A stretch of 64,000 nt of DNA from Megaleporinus macrocephalus (Eukaryota; Chordata; Actinopteri; Characiformes; Anostomidae): NCBI GenBank assembly GCA_021613375.1, contig CM038716.1, forward strand, positions 372,001 to 436,000, in the 5' to 3' direction. The first letter of the stretch is position 1; each line of letters starts with the position of its first letter. Of this stretch, positions 47,280 to 61,130 are shown one piece after another. The translations under genes were made by a program, and so were the position numbers. The notes under the pieces were generated by a model, which saw only the letters and a program-made list of their open reading frames with translations, searched no databases and was not told the DNA's origin.

Positions 47280-50200
47280 TTTGGAAGAAGCATGTGCTAG
47301 CCTTGACTGAGGCATTCCTAGCTAGTGGTTGTAGCTGAACATGACTGAATTGTGAAAGCAAAAAAGTAGCTTATAAAATATATCAGAATGGCCAACAGAG
47401 GTTGATTTTGACATAGAGCTCTGTGTCACAGTGATCTGAGTCTACCATCTCAATTTAAGAAATACATCTGATAAATCTGATCTGATAAAACACTGACAAA
47501 ACCGCCAATTGTCTCAGCAGTAACTGCTAAACTGAGTCTCCATTCACAGCAACTCAATGTTGCTGTTTTGACACTGGTGTTAAATCTTAGCCAACTCAAT
47601 GGCAGAGTTCAATAGATAGTTCAATAGCCAGGACAAAGGCTTTGAACTGTGGTGACCACAGAGACCACACATCCATTTAAATCATGTATGATAAGATTTC
47701 CCTTGAATTATTTAGTGTGCAATGCGATGTTAAACAAAGTGGAAAAAACATAATGTTTTGTCTTTAAAGCTGTTTTTAAGGCAAACTGTACCAAGTGGCT
47801 CACAAATCTCATAAATTTTGCCAGATGGAATGATATATCCACAGTTTATAATATAACATGACGAGGCATGACACATTTGCTGGCACAAAATAAATACATG
47901 TGTAAATACATGCGCACCAATGCTCTGACTTTGAACCACACAAATATGATAGATAGTGTTGAGAAGTGTGCAATTAATAAGCACCTTTTATCTTATAAAC
48001 CTTTGAACATTCCATTGGTTTGTTCCTATGGTATTATTCAACTCCACTTATCCACTTATCCAGGTTACAAAACAAAGCCTAATTTTTGTGTGAGTATAGT
48101 TGAGAGTATAGCTTTTGCGTACTGTTCAGTATGAAAGTACACGATTTCGGACGCACCCAGTGTCTTTTTGTTATGTTCCATTTCAGGTAAACAGAGAAAA
48201 TATGCTAATTATGGTATTAAATTTTGCTACTTCAAAGCATGCCTGAGTGTAAAGTATTGGCAAATACTTATTGTCAGGGACATGACAAAGAAGACTAGGT
48301 ATAAGTAGGTGTAGAAACAAAGAAAGTTTATTCCTCTCACAAACTGAAATGTTGGTACATCATCCTTTGAGAGGAAAAGACCGTCTGTTGGAAGGCAATG
48401 AGTTCAGTGTGCTGGTCAGTTGTTCATTAGCTCATCTTAGGCAGCCTCCATTAGTCATCAGACAGGAAAACCTGCGATTTCTCTCTATATCACCTATTTG
48501 AGTAATAAAACACCCATGTGATGCTAATTTTTTGCAAAACCAGTGCTATTCCCTAAAAAGGTAAGCCTACACCCTACCTTCATTTCAGCCACAGTCCATG
48601 GTTAATGCTAGTGTTTTTTCCCGGTTTGTGGTTAACCAATTATCCATTATTTAACCTTTATGGTTACTCGAACACGAAAATGAACAAGAGCACACATCCC
48701 TGAACTGAACTGAACTCATTGGTGTAGTTGTCAAGCCTGTCTGGGAGTCAAACTCCAGTCTGTTCTTCATTTCAACTGACATTCTTGTCATAAACAAGCC
48801 ACTGAATAATTTGAACTAGATACAGCTGTACAAAGCTGGATATTAGTGTCTTTTCATTCCTCATGCAAAAACAGCCCATTTACACTAGCATAATTTGCAT
48901 GACTCCCTAAATATTACATATGTTTTCTTTTGTTTGCGCAAGTCTGGTTAATGCAAGACATAAAATTAGATTTATAAAGCAGATGTCTACATTAGCATAA
49001 GACACAAGGTCTGTTAGATCTTATGGAATAAAATGAAATCTATGATTTTATTATGTGTTTTGCAGCATATTGGACAATTAACAATGCAGAAAGTCAAGCA
49101 TCTTGCTCCAGGAATCTTCTTTTATTATGTAAGCTCTAAGATAATTTTTCTACTAATTTTCTACTAATTTCTACTTATACCATGCTGAGACCTGCCCTTT
49201 GTTGCTTAGTGCATTTTAATTTATCCATTCTATCTTAACTAAATCTTTCAAGAGGAAGTAGTTTGTCAGAAATATTATTTCCTCATCTGAGAACAGCGGG
49301 TTTATTTTCTTACAACATATTAAAATTGAACTTGATATTAAAACAATCCTTTTCACTAAACAAGTTGCTTCCTGGAGATTATAAAAATCTTTTTTACCGT
49401 TTTTTGTACAGTTAAATGAACAACCACAGCAAAAGAGTGTCATATATATTTATGTTATATATTTGTATCTCTTAAGAATACATTAAAATGCATCTGTTTG
49501 TAATTTATATTGGGTTTTTTGCCTACAGTATACATAACTCAGTGAAGTCAAGTCTAAGAGTGCCTATGCTTTTCTCACTTACAGCTAAAAAAACACAATG
49601 AAAACAACAATTCTTAAATCGTAATCCTGTCGGATTTACAAGTGACATCACACATGGAAAATATTTTGGTGATGCACACAGAAAGAAAATGAAGAAAGAT
49701 ATAAAAATAAAAAAGTACTCAAACTCCTATCCCTTTGGATAAAATAACACTGCAGACATGACAGCATCTTTACTTTGAAATCATAGGTAGTGAAAGCCAG
49801 ACTCTGTTGGGGTAATCAGATCACTGCTGGGCAATAGATGTATTTCACTTAGGAGCCCTTGCCAAGCTAACTGTCTGGGCCAGTGATAACTGTAACACTA
49901 TGCAACTTCTTGACAGCAGACAATATTAGCAAGAAGATTAGCTAAAGCTTTAAGCCTGCTTACATAACCACCTCCAATTTTTATGAAATATTATTAATCA
50001 CTCAGGTGCAGGGGCAGACTAGACACAAGGCAAATCAGGGACATGTCAGGTGGACCATGTACCATTCTGGCTTTTCCATCAGTAAAACAAAAATATTTGT
50101 AATGAAAACAGTGACTCATAGGTTATTCAGCACAAAATGGACACCAGAGACATTACACCCACAGAAGCTTTCATGACATCCCATTCTAAATCCATAGCCA

Positions 50201-53200
50201 TTAATTGGTCACCCCTTTGCAGATACAACAGTTGCCACTCTTCTAGAAAGAATTACCACAAGATTTGCAGATATTATAAAAACACCCAAAATTCTGCATT
50301 TGATTGATCACCATGTCAAAAGAATCATGTTGATTTGAAGAATTTTTAATTTGGAGGGAAAGATATTTCAGCAAAGTCTCGTGAGATCATTTCACTTTCG
50401 CATGTGTGATTTTGTTCTCCAATAGTTTTTTAAAAATGTAACAAAATTTAAACGTGTAAATGAGCTGAGATTCATTTCTATATGAAACTTATGTATTTTT
50501 AAACTCGTAGAACAGTGTGAGATGCTGAAACAACTGAGAGTCCAAACACAACACATCAGTATGAACCCTTATGAGCCAGTTCAGATTTTTAACAAATAAG
50601 AAAAATAAAGAAGTGCCTAGAGAGTCTCTAATCCAGTGTATCAGCTCATTCTACATCTATTACTTCTTCCCCTGTGCTTTAGTCTAAGAGCTTTTAGTCT
50701 TAATTAGTGAACAGGTGTTGATTCCAGTCAATTCTTCGACCCCAGCATGTCTGGGTCAATTCTTGGCCAATGAGTCTAGGAGTCAAAATCTCTGTACATG
50801 ACTCCATGTTATTTCAATTATAATCCACTCAAGGTACTTTCTGACATAGTGTAAAGCAGAGTTTGAGTTGCAAAAGTTTAATTAGCAGCTTTAAACAACA
50901 CATGCGCTTCTTGCCAGCCATGGTAGCACAAACCCTTTAATAGAAACATATTTTAAACATATTTTTATATTAAAACATTTTATAGACATCTAGTGGAAGT
51001 ATAAATAATTATTTTATTATATTTATTAAATTATTTTTGTATTTTATTTTATTTGAAAGACCATTTCACATGTTTCTAAGTGGAAGGTACATTTGCATTA
51101 TTAAAATAAGGTGAAGACTCTGGTCAGATAAGCAAGAAGAGCACAAAGACATTGTTGTGTAAAATAAAACTTTATCACTAAAGCTCATATATCACTAGTC
51201 GTTATAAGCAGTATTTCTGTGTAATTAATTATCAGTCACTTGTGTTTGGTGTGTGTCAAGATAGTTAATTGTTGAAAATGTCCTGGTAAAATATTTTTTC
51301 TCATTTATTTATATAATTGTACATCTTTAATTAAAGATTATTATTAAATTAAATTACTAAATTTAATTAAAGTAATCCAAAAGCAACAGAAAGTGATCAG
51401 ATTACATTACTTGAAAATAGTAGCCCTTTGGATTAGGTTACAAGTAATCTATAACAGAATACATTTTTTATGCAACCCTCCCAACCTTTCTTATGAAGCA
51501 TCCAAAGGTATGTGCCTGTTCATGGTGGTCCCAGAGTCTAAAATTTGGAATTTGTTGTGACAGCAGCCATCACAAATTTATACATTTCTGTATACAGTTT
51601 ATACATTTTACACAACACTGAGGGTAAGAGTGGCCAGCTAAATGGTTACATTACTTGCTCTTATGATAATTAAAGGGAAGTGCAGGAAAAACTTTAAAAC
51701 TTAAAAAAAAAAATTTTTTCAAATATTCTACATAAATAAATGGTCAAGATGTAAACAGTAAACAAGATGTAAAGTCATTTAGAGAGGTTTAAAGTGAAAG
51801 GTTCAGTTCTAGAGAAACTTGCCCAGTTTAATTTTTTACATCTGCAGAATTAAATGCCTCTGAAAGCCGACTCATAGTAAGATATAATATAAAATTATTA
51901 GAAATATGCTGCCTAATCAAACCACTCTCAATGACCCTGCTTACGTCTTAAGAACTCAATTATTCAGAAGTCCAAAAATTAATTTAATTCTTCTCTAAGG
52001 ACAGATTAGTGCTTGTTGGGCTTATTCCGCTAATGTAATTATTTTGTTTTGTTGCTGCACATGCAAGGTCATTTGATCAGTTCTTTCACTCAAACCCTTA
52101 ACTGTGTTAAGCTGTGTTTATTACAGAAACTCAGATCGTGATAAGATGAAAGATGAGCATTAGCCCTAGGCCTTGATTCATCAAAACATCATATGTTGCC
52201 CTAACAGGTCATTCATTCTAGTAAACAGCCCACCTCCAAGTGGCCCACACTAGACACTAAGAGGTTGCACACCTTTCAGAGGTTTAAAAAAGAGTGTGGT
52301 AAATGGCCAGTACTCTCAGCCAATACGATTTGCATCATTGAGCATTGATAACAATGACATGTCCTTTTGCTGTTTCAGTAAACACCACTCACCCGTGTAG
52401 TTGTTGTTGAACCACTCACCCATGTAGTTATGCTTTTTTTCACTGTAGTTCCTACAACTAGCCTAATGGGATTTTCTTACTATAATCTGAATTGAGGATA
52501 GAGTTAAAACTAAAAATAGTTCACAGAAATTAGTACTTGTATTTAAAAACTATTTTCTTTGGAAAGCCAACTATTCACCAACTATTTATTACATTTCTAT
52601 CCAATGGCCAATTCTAAAAAAGGTTTTACAGATTTTATACCTTATACCTTACCAAAGTATTTGATATTTAATTGGAGCTTCCTCCTCATACAGCCTAACT
52701 GTACAATATGCATGTTTATAGAAATAACTTAAACAGAAAGAGAGCAGATTTCACTTCACTGAGTCACATTAATGTGTTAGAAGCAGTTTGTTTAAAATTC
52801 CTTCCTAGTATCTCTCAGCCACATCTGCAACAAGACAACCAGGCCAAGACAGCTATGCTGTTCCATCTCTATGATCTGTCAAAATGAAGCCCAACAATTT
52901 TCAAAGACAAAAGTGGGTCAAAAGGGGAAATCAGAGGTCAATCAGGGGAAATCCATCAGGTTAAAGATATATGACATACAATTTTGTATATAATGTTAAA
53001 AGATCAGAGTGAGGAAGTAATACCTGACATTGTGGCCTATTATTGGCAGGTGAACCATATAGTGTTGAATGAGTAAGGGACTTAATTGCACTATTAATTA
53101 ACTAGGAAAAGTCTATAAAAGCTATGCTAGGTGTGTACTTGTGCTATACAAAGAGATTCCAGTTAAACACTTCAATTTCACATCTGAATGACCAAATAGA

Positions 53201-54130
53201 CAAATTTCACCCATTTATATTTCACAGAGGTTCAGTGATTGGTGGTGCTGATACAAATAGAGTATTGCATATTGAACACCGGAAATCTAAGCATAACAGC
53301 AGCTCAGTGGCAGGTTTACAAACACCACAGAGCTTGTTCGGTTACAGCTAACACCATCTTTAAATGGGTGTCATTTTAACATCAGCTAGCTGTTACAAAA
53401 CCTGTGCTTTGTGGACCATCTGGCTGACTAACTTAAGTTATCATTATCTTAGTCAAAAACAACTCATAACAGGTTAGATTTTGGTTTTCTGTCACTCCCA
53501 ACAGTCACCTAACTCTCAGTCACCTAACTCTCTATCATATACACTTGCTTCAGCAGAGCACCAGTTAGTCAGAATAAATCTGTGCTATGTGACACTATTT
53601 GGGTCTGTTTACAAAACTAATTTAGGCAATCAGACAGCAGAAAACGTTTAGTTTTGCCTCTCTGTTTGTTCAAAGGCAGTTGTTCCTCTTTGCTCACTGG
53701 GATATCTGTAACTGAAGTTGTGCTAACTGAGATAATAACTCCTCTCTCCCAGCACTTTTTATCATTAGCGATTGTAAAATGGTGTGAGATTTATTGAATG
53801 ATGGCTGCATTTGCTTGACCATGTTTGATGAAATGCCAATATAAAGATATGATGGATATTGCCCAACAAACAAGCAATAGCTGCTAGATCATTCTAAAAA
53901 AAAACAGACTGTGTTACAAAATGTGCTTATGTTACATTACTTGTGTTCATCTAATTGATATCAGTGATTATCGCAACCATGTATTTACCAAATGTTGATA
54001 TTTAGCAAGAATGAGAGAACAGAGATGGCAAGATTAGACAGAGTATTAATCAAGGGCATAGGAACGGTTTGACACTGGAGGGGACACATTTGCTAATATG
54101 AATCAAAGCCCACATTATCCCCTACCCACT
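47280..54130. other. Long non-coding stretch upstream of GIPR
   Basis: About 6.8 kb of AT-rich DNA with no exon, RNA gene or mobile element that I can support. Short open frames have no family resemblance. It would be a 5' intron of GIPR if the candidate first exon at 58685 belongs to that gene. Confidence 0.45.
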
Positions 54131-55329
54131 GCTCTCATCACTGACCTTACGCTTAAAGCTGCCACGAGCTACCCGACGTTCCAGCGAGGCGAGAGCTCAG
54201 GTTAGTGAAGTTGCTGACTGCAGATATTTCTGAGCAGGCATCTCAACACAAGCCTTAACAAAGAGAAACTCAGAACACCTAACAACCAGAGGCCATTGCT
54301 AACAACAAGCCCAGCGTGTGAATTGCGCTTTTAAAAGTTTTTTAACCTCTTAACCATCCCCACTTTTTACCAATTTCCGCCTGAAAATACATACCAAAAT
54401 CTTGAAGCTTTTCACTGAAACACTGCATAAATTAGTGTAATTTTCAAGATGTAATGTTCCTGAAAAGCCTTCAAATTTGTACTAGAAGCACTAATAGGCA
54501 TTGAAATTCATCTGCAATGCTCCAAATATGCTGAAAACAACTAAAAAAAACAGGTGCTTTTCTAATTTTTATTTTAAAAATTAAATTTTAGTGCCTACCA
54601 AAAATAGAGTTTATGTGTCCCCAGACTTTTTCCTTTAGAAAAGTGTTTCTGCATGTGTCTAAAGACACGAGAAAAAAATTGGAGTTGATTTCTTTTACTG
54701 ATTTGAAGTTATTCAAGCTGGAGTAGAGAGTGAACAGGGGGTCCCCCACACTGGTCTATTAGGGTGTCCAAGGTCCCCCAACCTCCCCAAAATGAAAACA
54801 GCTGATTCTACTGCAAAAAAATATGTATATATGTGTATATGTTATATTCTTATAACTCCCACATCTAAAAATGTGTTTATTCACTTTCCTTGACAAAATA
54901 ATGTCATGTATGATTTTAGGCCATTTTTACCATATTTTACATGTTTATTATAAGTCCATAACTAAATTATCTTCTTGGAAAAAACTCAAGTCAGTTTATA
55001 TCCTCATGTTGTACCTTTATTTTCGTATCGTTTGGAGCTGTTTATCTGGTGTAAAACTCCCTCTGCTGCCCGATTTCAGTAGATCACCGCCGCTACTCTT
55101 CCTTTTGAGCTTTACTAATCATTCTTAAACATCATAAAATATCTTTTTCTTTGGTTTGGGACTTTGTTTAGGGTTCATAGTTAATGTTTTGATCGTTGTT
55201 TTGTGCCTGTGTGCGTCCTGCGCGGCGCGTTTCCTCTCTGCGCTCTGCGCACTGAATGCGCGCTGAGTCTCAAAAACCCACCCGTTTTCCTGACCCACCC
55301 ACCTTCTCGGTTACGCGTCCAGATATCTC

Positions 55330-55560
55330 CGCGCCTGATTGGTCCACAGACTTGGTTGACACGTTTTTGGAAAGAGGAAGGGCGGGGCTATAAGGGGAAG
55401 TGGCGAAAATGCAGATTTCGAACTGTAAGATATTTTAATTTTTTTTTTTCAATTCGAAGGCTTTTATTCGGACCTGTCGGATCTCCGGAGTACTCCTTCC
55501 ACAAAATGGCGGATTATTAACGATCGGATTGATGGAAAAACACAAGTTTGGTCTCGTTTT
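55330..55560 (+). promoter_or_regulatory. CpG-rich promoter-like segment (plus strand), gene unknown
   Basis: CG dinucleotides are dense from about 55205 to 55680 in otherwise AT-rich DNA. In plus-strand order there is an inverted CCAAT box (GATTGGTC, about 55336), a GC box GGGCGGGG at about 55381 and a TATA-like CTATAAGG immediately after. Donor-like GAACT|GTAAGA (about 55424) and CTGAG|GTATTT (about 55577) follow. The arrangement fits a housekeeping-type promoter with a non-coding first exon. No coding exon of a plus-strand gene is recognisable to 64000, so the gene may continue outside or be non-coding. Confidence 0.5.
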
Positions 55561-55699
55561 GAAGCTGACACTCTGAGGTATTTGGCGGTTTTATTTCTGG
55601 TTCGGTGGTGTGTCCCTGTGGCGGCTGAGAGCCTTTACGCGTCGGAGAAACGCAGAAGTAGTGGCGGCGCTAGGGGGCGTGTTACTGTTCGGAAAAGCT

Positions 55700-58680
55700 A
55701 TTCTTTATTTTTTATTTAAATGTACCTTTCGTATTTAGTGTCTTCATGTTAAAATGGCAGCTTGAATTTTGTGGCGCTATGTCACAGGTTGGAAGACATA
55801 GTAAAAATAAAACTCCTTGGCGAAATGTCGTATCATAGTGCCTATGTATCAATATATATGTGCTTATGAGGCTGAAATCGGGCCACCTTTTCTGCTGCTG
55901 CAGTTAATATATTGCCTCTGTTGCCAGAATGTAACCATAGCAGTATTTACGATGGAGTAAATTGTGGAGGGGTAAATTGTGATATCTCTCTGTACTTAAT
56001 TAGCATTAAAAATTTGTTTAGAACACTAAGTTGCTGTGGTACTATAATGGTATGACCATGCTAGGTAGGACCACTCATTGCTGACTAATAAGTTTGTGTG
56101 GTAAGAAGTTTGAGAACCCAGATTTTGACAAATGGAGAATAATTATTGCTAAGCACAAAAAAAACATAAGAAAAAGCAAAAAAAAGGCTGTCAATGAAGC
56201 AAAAACATAAAAAAGCAAATATAAATCAGTACAGGCACTAAGGCAGGCAGGATAGGTTCTCGAAAGGGGATTCAGTAGGTTGCAATAAGTAACCTCACTG
56301 CTCCTTTAATAGATTATCACATATTTCTTTCTGGTGTCCCCTGGACAAAAGCGATAGACATGAAAACAAATTAGCTTCAAGTTAATGACAAAGATGTATT
56401 TATACAGGGGAATGAAAATAACAGTTAGACGTTAGGGTAACTCATAAAGATCTCTCCAATCACTTGGCCAGAGAAGGTGATGTATAAAGTACGTTTATGA
56501 TTAACCAGGTCTCTAACTATAGATATATTTCCTTTGTGATAAAGATGAGGGCTGAAGGTGAAATGTCACTCTATGTCCTGCTTCCCTCTCGTAGTGCTTT
56601 TTCTTATGTCCCCAGAACTGAGCAAAGCTCACTATTGAAAATCTCTTGTGGTACTGACCTAATTACTTCATTATTACAGTGTTGAACTATTAATATAACA
56701 ATATTATTAATAATATTTATTCAATAAAACAATTAATACCTGGCAATCTTATCAGCATTAGTGTAAGCCAACAAGCATGCTTGTCCTAAATTCTTGACTT
56801 GTTATTTTAAATTCAAGATATTGACATCAGTGCCTCTTCTGTGAGGTCAAGCCATAGCCACATTTGGTTTGTAATTTAACCCTCACAGATCACAAGACGT
56901 CACACCTAAAAGAATAAATGTCTCTGGAATGCTGCATGCTAGACTTACATTTATTTTGCCCTGGAGAGTAGCATTGTTCTGTCGACAAGTCAAGTGTGGT
57001 TAGATTGTGGTTAGATTGTGGATTTAAAATTGAATTTATCATTTGGGAATTCATTTACAAATTGTCCAAAAAGAAAGTGTAGTTTAAGGTTGGATAGCAA
57101 AGCTTTTAAATATGGTAGCCCTCATTGGAATGGCACAACACTCCCTTTCTGGGAAAAAATAAAAAAAGAATCCTCTAGCATGCAACGTTCTTTTCATGCA
57201 GTAAGTGCGTTTATGTCGTCTACCTGACAAGTTTAAAAAAAAGATATCAAAAACTGCATCCCCTAGGAATGAGTACAAAGTACACTATCTAGGGTTATCA
57301 AATTCAAGGTACAGATATTGATACTGAAATCAAAGCAAATTTTTTCTTGTTTGCATTTCTAAGGCTCCTAAACGGTTCTTGTAAAACTTTTAACATGTAT
57401 AAAACAAACCTTTACATTAACCTTTACAAATCACAACTTACATGCATGTTTTTTCTTCAAAGAACCCTTTTTTATTTTTACGATCCACATTTTTGTATCA
57501 TAGGAGAAAGAAAAAAAAATTAGTAGGTGGAGTGGATTCAGACTGGCCTAAGCATATGCTTAACATTTTCTAGCGATTCCCAAAGAACAATGCAAGTGAC
57601 TCCTCACCAATACATTTAACCACAATTATCTGCCTGGCCAGCAATAAAATAAACTGAATACGTTTCTTCAAGCAGTGGTATGAGGACAACTCTTAAGATA
57701 CACATAAGAGGACAAGGGGTTGTACTAATACTTTGCCAACCAAAACTTCTGTACATATGCACATTCCCATAAGCACTGAAGCAGTGTTCCAGAGAAATCA
57801 CAGACTCATGCATCTCCTGACTAACAAGCATTTGCAAGGCCAAACACCAGACAAAACAGAAACCACTGAGTTGTAAAGAGGCTGCTTTAAGAAAAAGAGG
57901 TGCCACAATTTGGTGCCAGCGCGTGCAAAAGAAATCATTAAGTTTGACACAATGGCCCTTGGTTAGCATGGGGTTCTGAGACACTGCTTTGCCAACATTA
58001 TCTAACATTATTTATATCTTCGTCTAAACAGGAGATAAGCAAAATTACAAAGGATAGATGCATCCTGAACCAATTAATTATGGATGTACTATTGTTATGG
58101 TAAATAATTGACAATTTGCTCGCACAACTGTTATGGTACTATTACAAAGAATCACTCTCATATGTTCACTAAAATGAGATGAAATATTCTTCTACGCAAT
58201 ACTCTGATCTGAAATTATTATATTTAAAATATATTAAAGCTTTAATTAATTCTTCAATCAGGCACTTTTAAGTAAATTGTATGGAGTGCAGACTGCCTTA
58301 GTTTCTGCTCTGCCAGTCAGAGCACCAACACAAGAAGTAAACACAAACTCCCTGCGATTGCACATTCTAGCTGCTTATAACTACTAGCGACTCCAAGCTT
58401 ATATCACTGTAATGGTGACACTGATAAGCACATGTGCACATCCCAGATAGCACATAAGAACTAAGAGAAGCTAATTTTACTAAATTATAATGTAGAGAGT
58501 CCTGAAACACAGTTCACTATTAGTGAGCAACGAGGAATGAACAGTCCAATAATCTCAAAGTCTACTGATCATGGACAACAAGCCAGGTCCACCGAAAAAT
58601 CCAAACATAGCGCCTAAGTATCCCATAACAAAGCAGAAATATTAGCATAAATATACAAACATTTACATTAATCCAACATC
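55700..58680. other. Non-coding stretch between promoter-like regions
   Basis: No recognised exon or repeat family. A 130-codon minus-strand open frame (58008-57616) has no recognisable domain, and there are no splice or codon signals I trust. Confidence 0.4.
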
Positions 58681-58684
58681 TTAC

Positions 58685-59040
58685 CGGGTGGAGAATTCCC
58701 CGTGGGGCGAAAAAGAAGCGTCTATTTGGAGGAATGCACAGAACGTGGACTTTAAAATTAAATCTAAATTCTTCTGCTCGTGACTGAGGTCCTTGTATTT
58801 GAAAATGAACTCAAGTCTAGTCCAGTCTTGAGATATTCACAGATCTGTGAGGGAAAACTTTGCAGTCGTTTTAAAAAAGAGGAGAGAAGTCCTGCCATCC
58901 ACTCAGTACAAACTCTCTCCGTCCGCGCGCATGTGTGTGTGTTTGTGTGCATGTGAGGAAGGAAGAGGAAGAGAGAGAGAGAGAGAAAGAGAGAGAGAGC
59001 TGCCCACACATTCTCACGCGCGACTGGTTCACCTGGAAAA
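58685..59040 (-). promoter_or_regulatory. Candidate minus-strand non-coding first exon and promoter, possibly of GIPR
   Basis: A strong minus-strand donor CACCCG|GTAAGATG (last exon base 58685) sits at the left edge of a segment with raised CpG content up to about 59040. No ATG-led frame of note precedes it. GIPR needs a 5' non-coding exon and this is a minus-strand candidate, 12.7 kb upstream of its coding start. The link is inference; it could belong to another minus-strand transcript. Confidence 0.35.
58970..58999. repeat. (GA)n microsatellite
   Basis: A GA run with a single AAA interruption inside the candidate first-exon region. Confidence 0.85.
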
Positions 59041-59615
59041 CGGCTGTAATGGTTGATTGTTATTGCGGCTTAAAGGTACAGAGGATAAATGCGCCTTAAG
59101 TTGGTAAATAAGGCACGTTTTCGATATCTACACATCTTGGCACGTTTTATCTGTCAGCAAAAGTATACACATTTTATCTGCCAGAAAAAAATAAGTATAC
59201 TTTTTGTTTCAAACGGGGCATGGTATGCAAACTCACTTTGTTAAAAGGTACATTTGTTGCTGTTTTGTTGAATATGTGTATGCATGTTTATTAAGTTGGT
59301 TTAGTTAGTGTGTGTTATGTGTCTACTATAATGTGAAGTTTGACTTGTGTATGACTGTTAGTAAACCCTCTCCATTATCCCTGTTCTTTAAGTGACTGTT
59401 TTCATTTGGGTGGTGGATCATTCTCAGTACTGTTTTCTGCCTTCTTCTACAACAAAACACTATTGGTATTGCTGCTGGATTAATCATGCAATTAGAACAA
59501 TAGTGGACAGTGGACAGTACGGCAGTACAAACAGTTCAGACAGTACAAGTTCATAATTTATATGAATTATTTAACATGAATAAATTATTTCTTGAAAAAA
59601 ACAATAACTCTTAAC

Positions 59616-60490
59616 TAGAAAGGGAAAGTTTGTGGCCGAACTTTGAAGTTGGCTTGAAAAAGCCGCTGGTAGTAATGAAAGATTTGTTTAAAAACTTTAA
59701 ATTCTGTGCCACACTAATTGGAATTCCACCTTAAAAGCACTGTTTCTACTGTTATTGCTGTGTTTTAATGTGAGAGTGTGAGTACTGTAAAATGTCTAGA
59801 TTTTCACCTTAAAAGCACTGTTCCTGCTGTTATTGCTGTGTTTTAGTATGAGTTTGTGCATACTGTGAATTTGTCAAATTCCAACTTACATTTCTACAAT
59901 TCCACATTGAATTTCTACAATTCCACCTTAAAAACACGTTCTGCTGTTATTGCTGTGTTTTAGTGCGAGTATGTGAGTATTGTGCATTTCTGGGATTGTA
60001 CCTTAAATTTCTAGAATTTCACCTGAAAAGCACTGTCCCTGCTGTTATTACTGTGTTTTAGTGCGTATGTGTGAGCACTATGATTTCATGGAATTCCACC
60101 TTAAAAGCACACTATTATTGCTGTGTTTTAGTCTGAGTGTGAGTACTGTAAATTTCCAGAATTCAATCTTAAGTTTCTAGAAGTACACTTTAAAAACACT
60201 GTTCCTGCTTTTATTGCTGTGTTTTAGTGTGAGTGTGTGAGTACTGTGGATTTCTAAAATTTCACCTTAAATTTCTAGAATTCCACCTTAAAACAATGGT
60301 CCTGCTGTCATTTCTGTGTTTTAGTGTGAGTACTGTGAATTTCTAGAATTCCACCTTAAATTTCTAGAATTCCCATTTAAAAGCACTGTTCCTGCTTCTA
60401 GTTCTGTATTTTAGTGTGAGTATTGTAAACTACTAGAATTCCACTTTAAATTTGATGAATTCCACCTTAAATTTCTAGAAGTCCACAAAG
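59616..60490. repeat. Composite minisatellite, about nine irregular units
   Basis: A head segment with TTGGCTT-GAAA-AAGCC at about 59650 precedes an array from about 59720. Two modules alternate: A, a 21-22-bp module (TTTCTAGAATTCCACCTTAA), and B, about 55-60 bp (GCACTGTTCCTGCTGTTATT, then GCTGTGTTTTAGTGTGAGT). Each B is followed by one or two A modules, so unit length varies from about 80 to 125 bp. Copies are diverged. The head and A modules recur at 63112-63460. Confidence 0.88.
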
Positions 60491-60911
60491 ACACACAACT
60501 GACACTGAGTGTAGAAACAAAGGGGTGCTTCTACAGTTGTAACAGTTTATTTAACGCAGCTAATATTTAAATAAAAAACAAGCCTTGATTTCTTTGCAGC
60601 ACCTAGGGTTTACTAAGTTCATGGTTTGTTTGTTAATGCAGGGTGTGGTTATCTCTGATGATTGATAGGTGAGCAAGTACCTGAAATAGAACAATCTGGC
60701 CTTGTTATGAATAAAAAGAGAAGAAGAACAAAAAATTCAAAACCACAACCTTTTCATTTGAAAACATTTCTTTCAAAGACAGGGGCGATGTTAATGCCAA
60801 CCTTTCAGCTATGGTGGTTGCTTTGTTTATTGAATATAAAAAAGGCTCACTTGGGGTCCAGTAAGAGATTCTGTAAGCGCCTGGTCTTACTTAGTGTCCT
60901 GGAAATGTATC

Positions 60912-61130
60912 AAGTCAAGTAAAGTCAAGGTTTATTTATACGTATTTACATATAAATATATTTTGTCACAGAGCAGCTTTTTCTGGGTTCAAGCCCCTCA
61001 GTGATCAAGCCAAGGGCGACAGTGGTGAGGAAAAACTTCCTAAGAGCTGGAGGAAAAAACCTTGAGAGGAACCTAACTTCAAAAGGTGAACACATCCTCC
61101 TCTGGTTAACACCAGATAGCGGGACAGAGC
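60912..61130 (-). repeat. LINE/SINE 3' tail fragment, related to 47085-47275
   Basis: TCAAGTCAAGTAAAGTCAAG, then GAGCAGCTTT, CAAGGGCGACAGTGG, GGAAAAACTTCC and ACATCCTCCTCTGG are the inverse of the blocks at 47085-47275. Only the 3' end remains. Confidence 0.7.

Noticed and set aside
57616..58008. 130-codon minus-strand frame
   Set aside because: Longest unexplained frame in the right third, but no known motif and no supporting splice or promoter signals; left as possible only if transcript data appear.
59720..60485. CRISPR-like alternating repeat array
   Set aside because: Units are diverged and both modules are repeated, so there are no unique spacers; a vertebrate minisatellite explains it.
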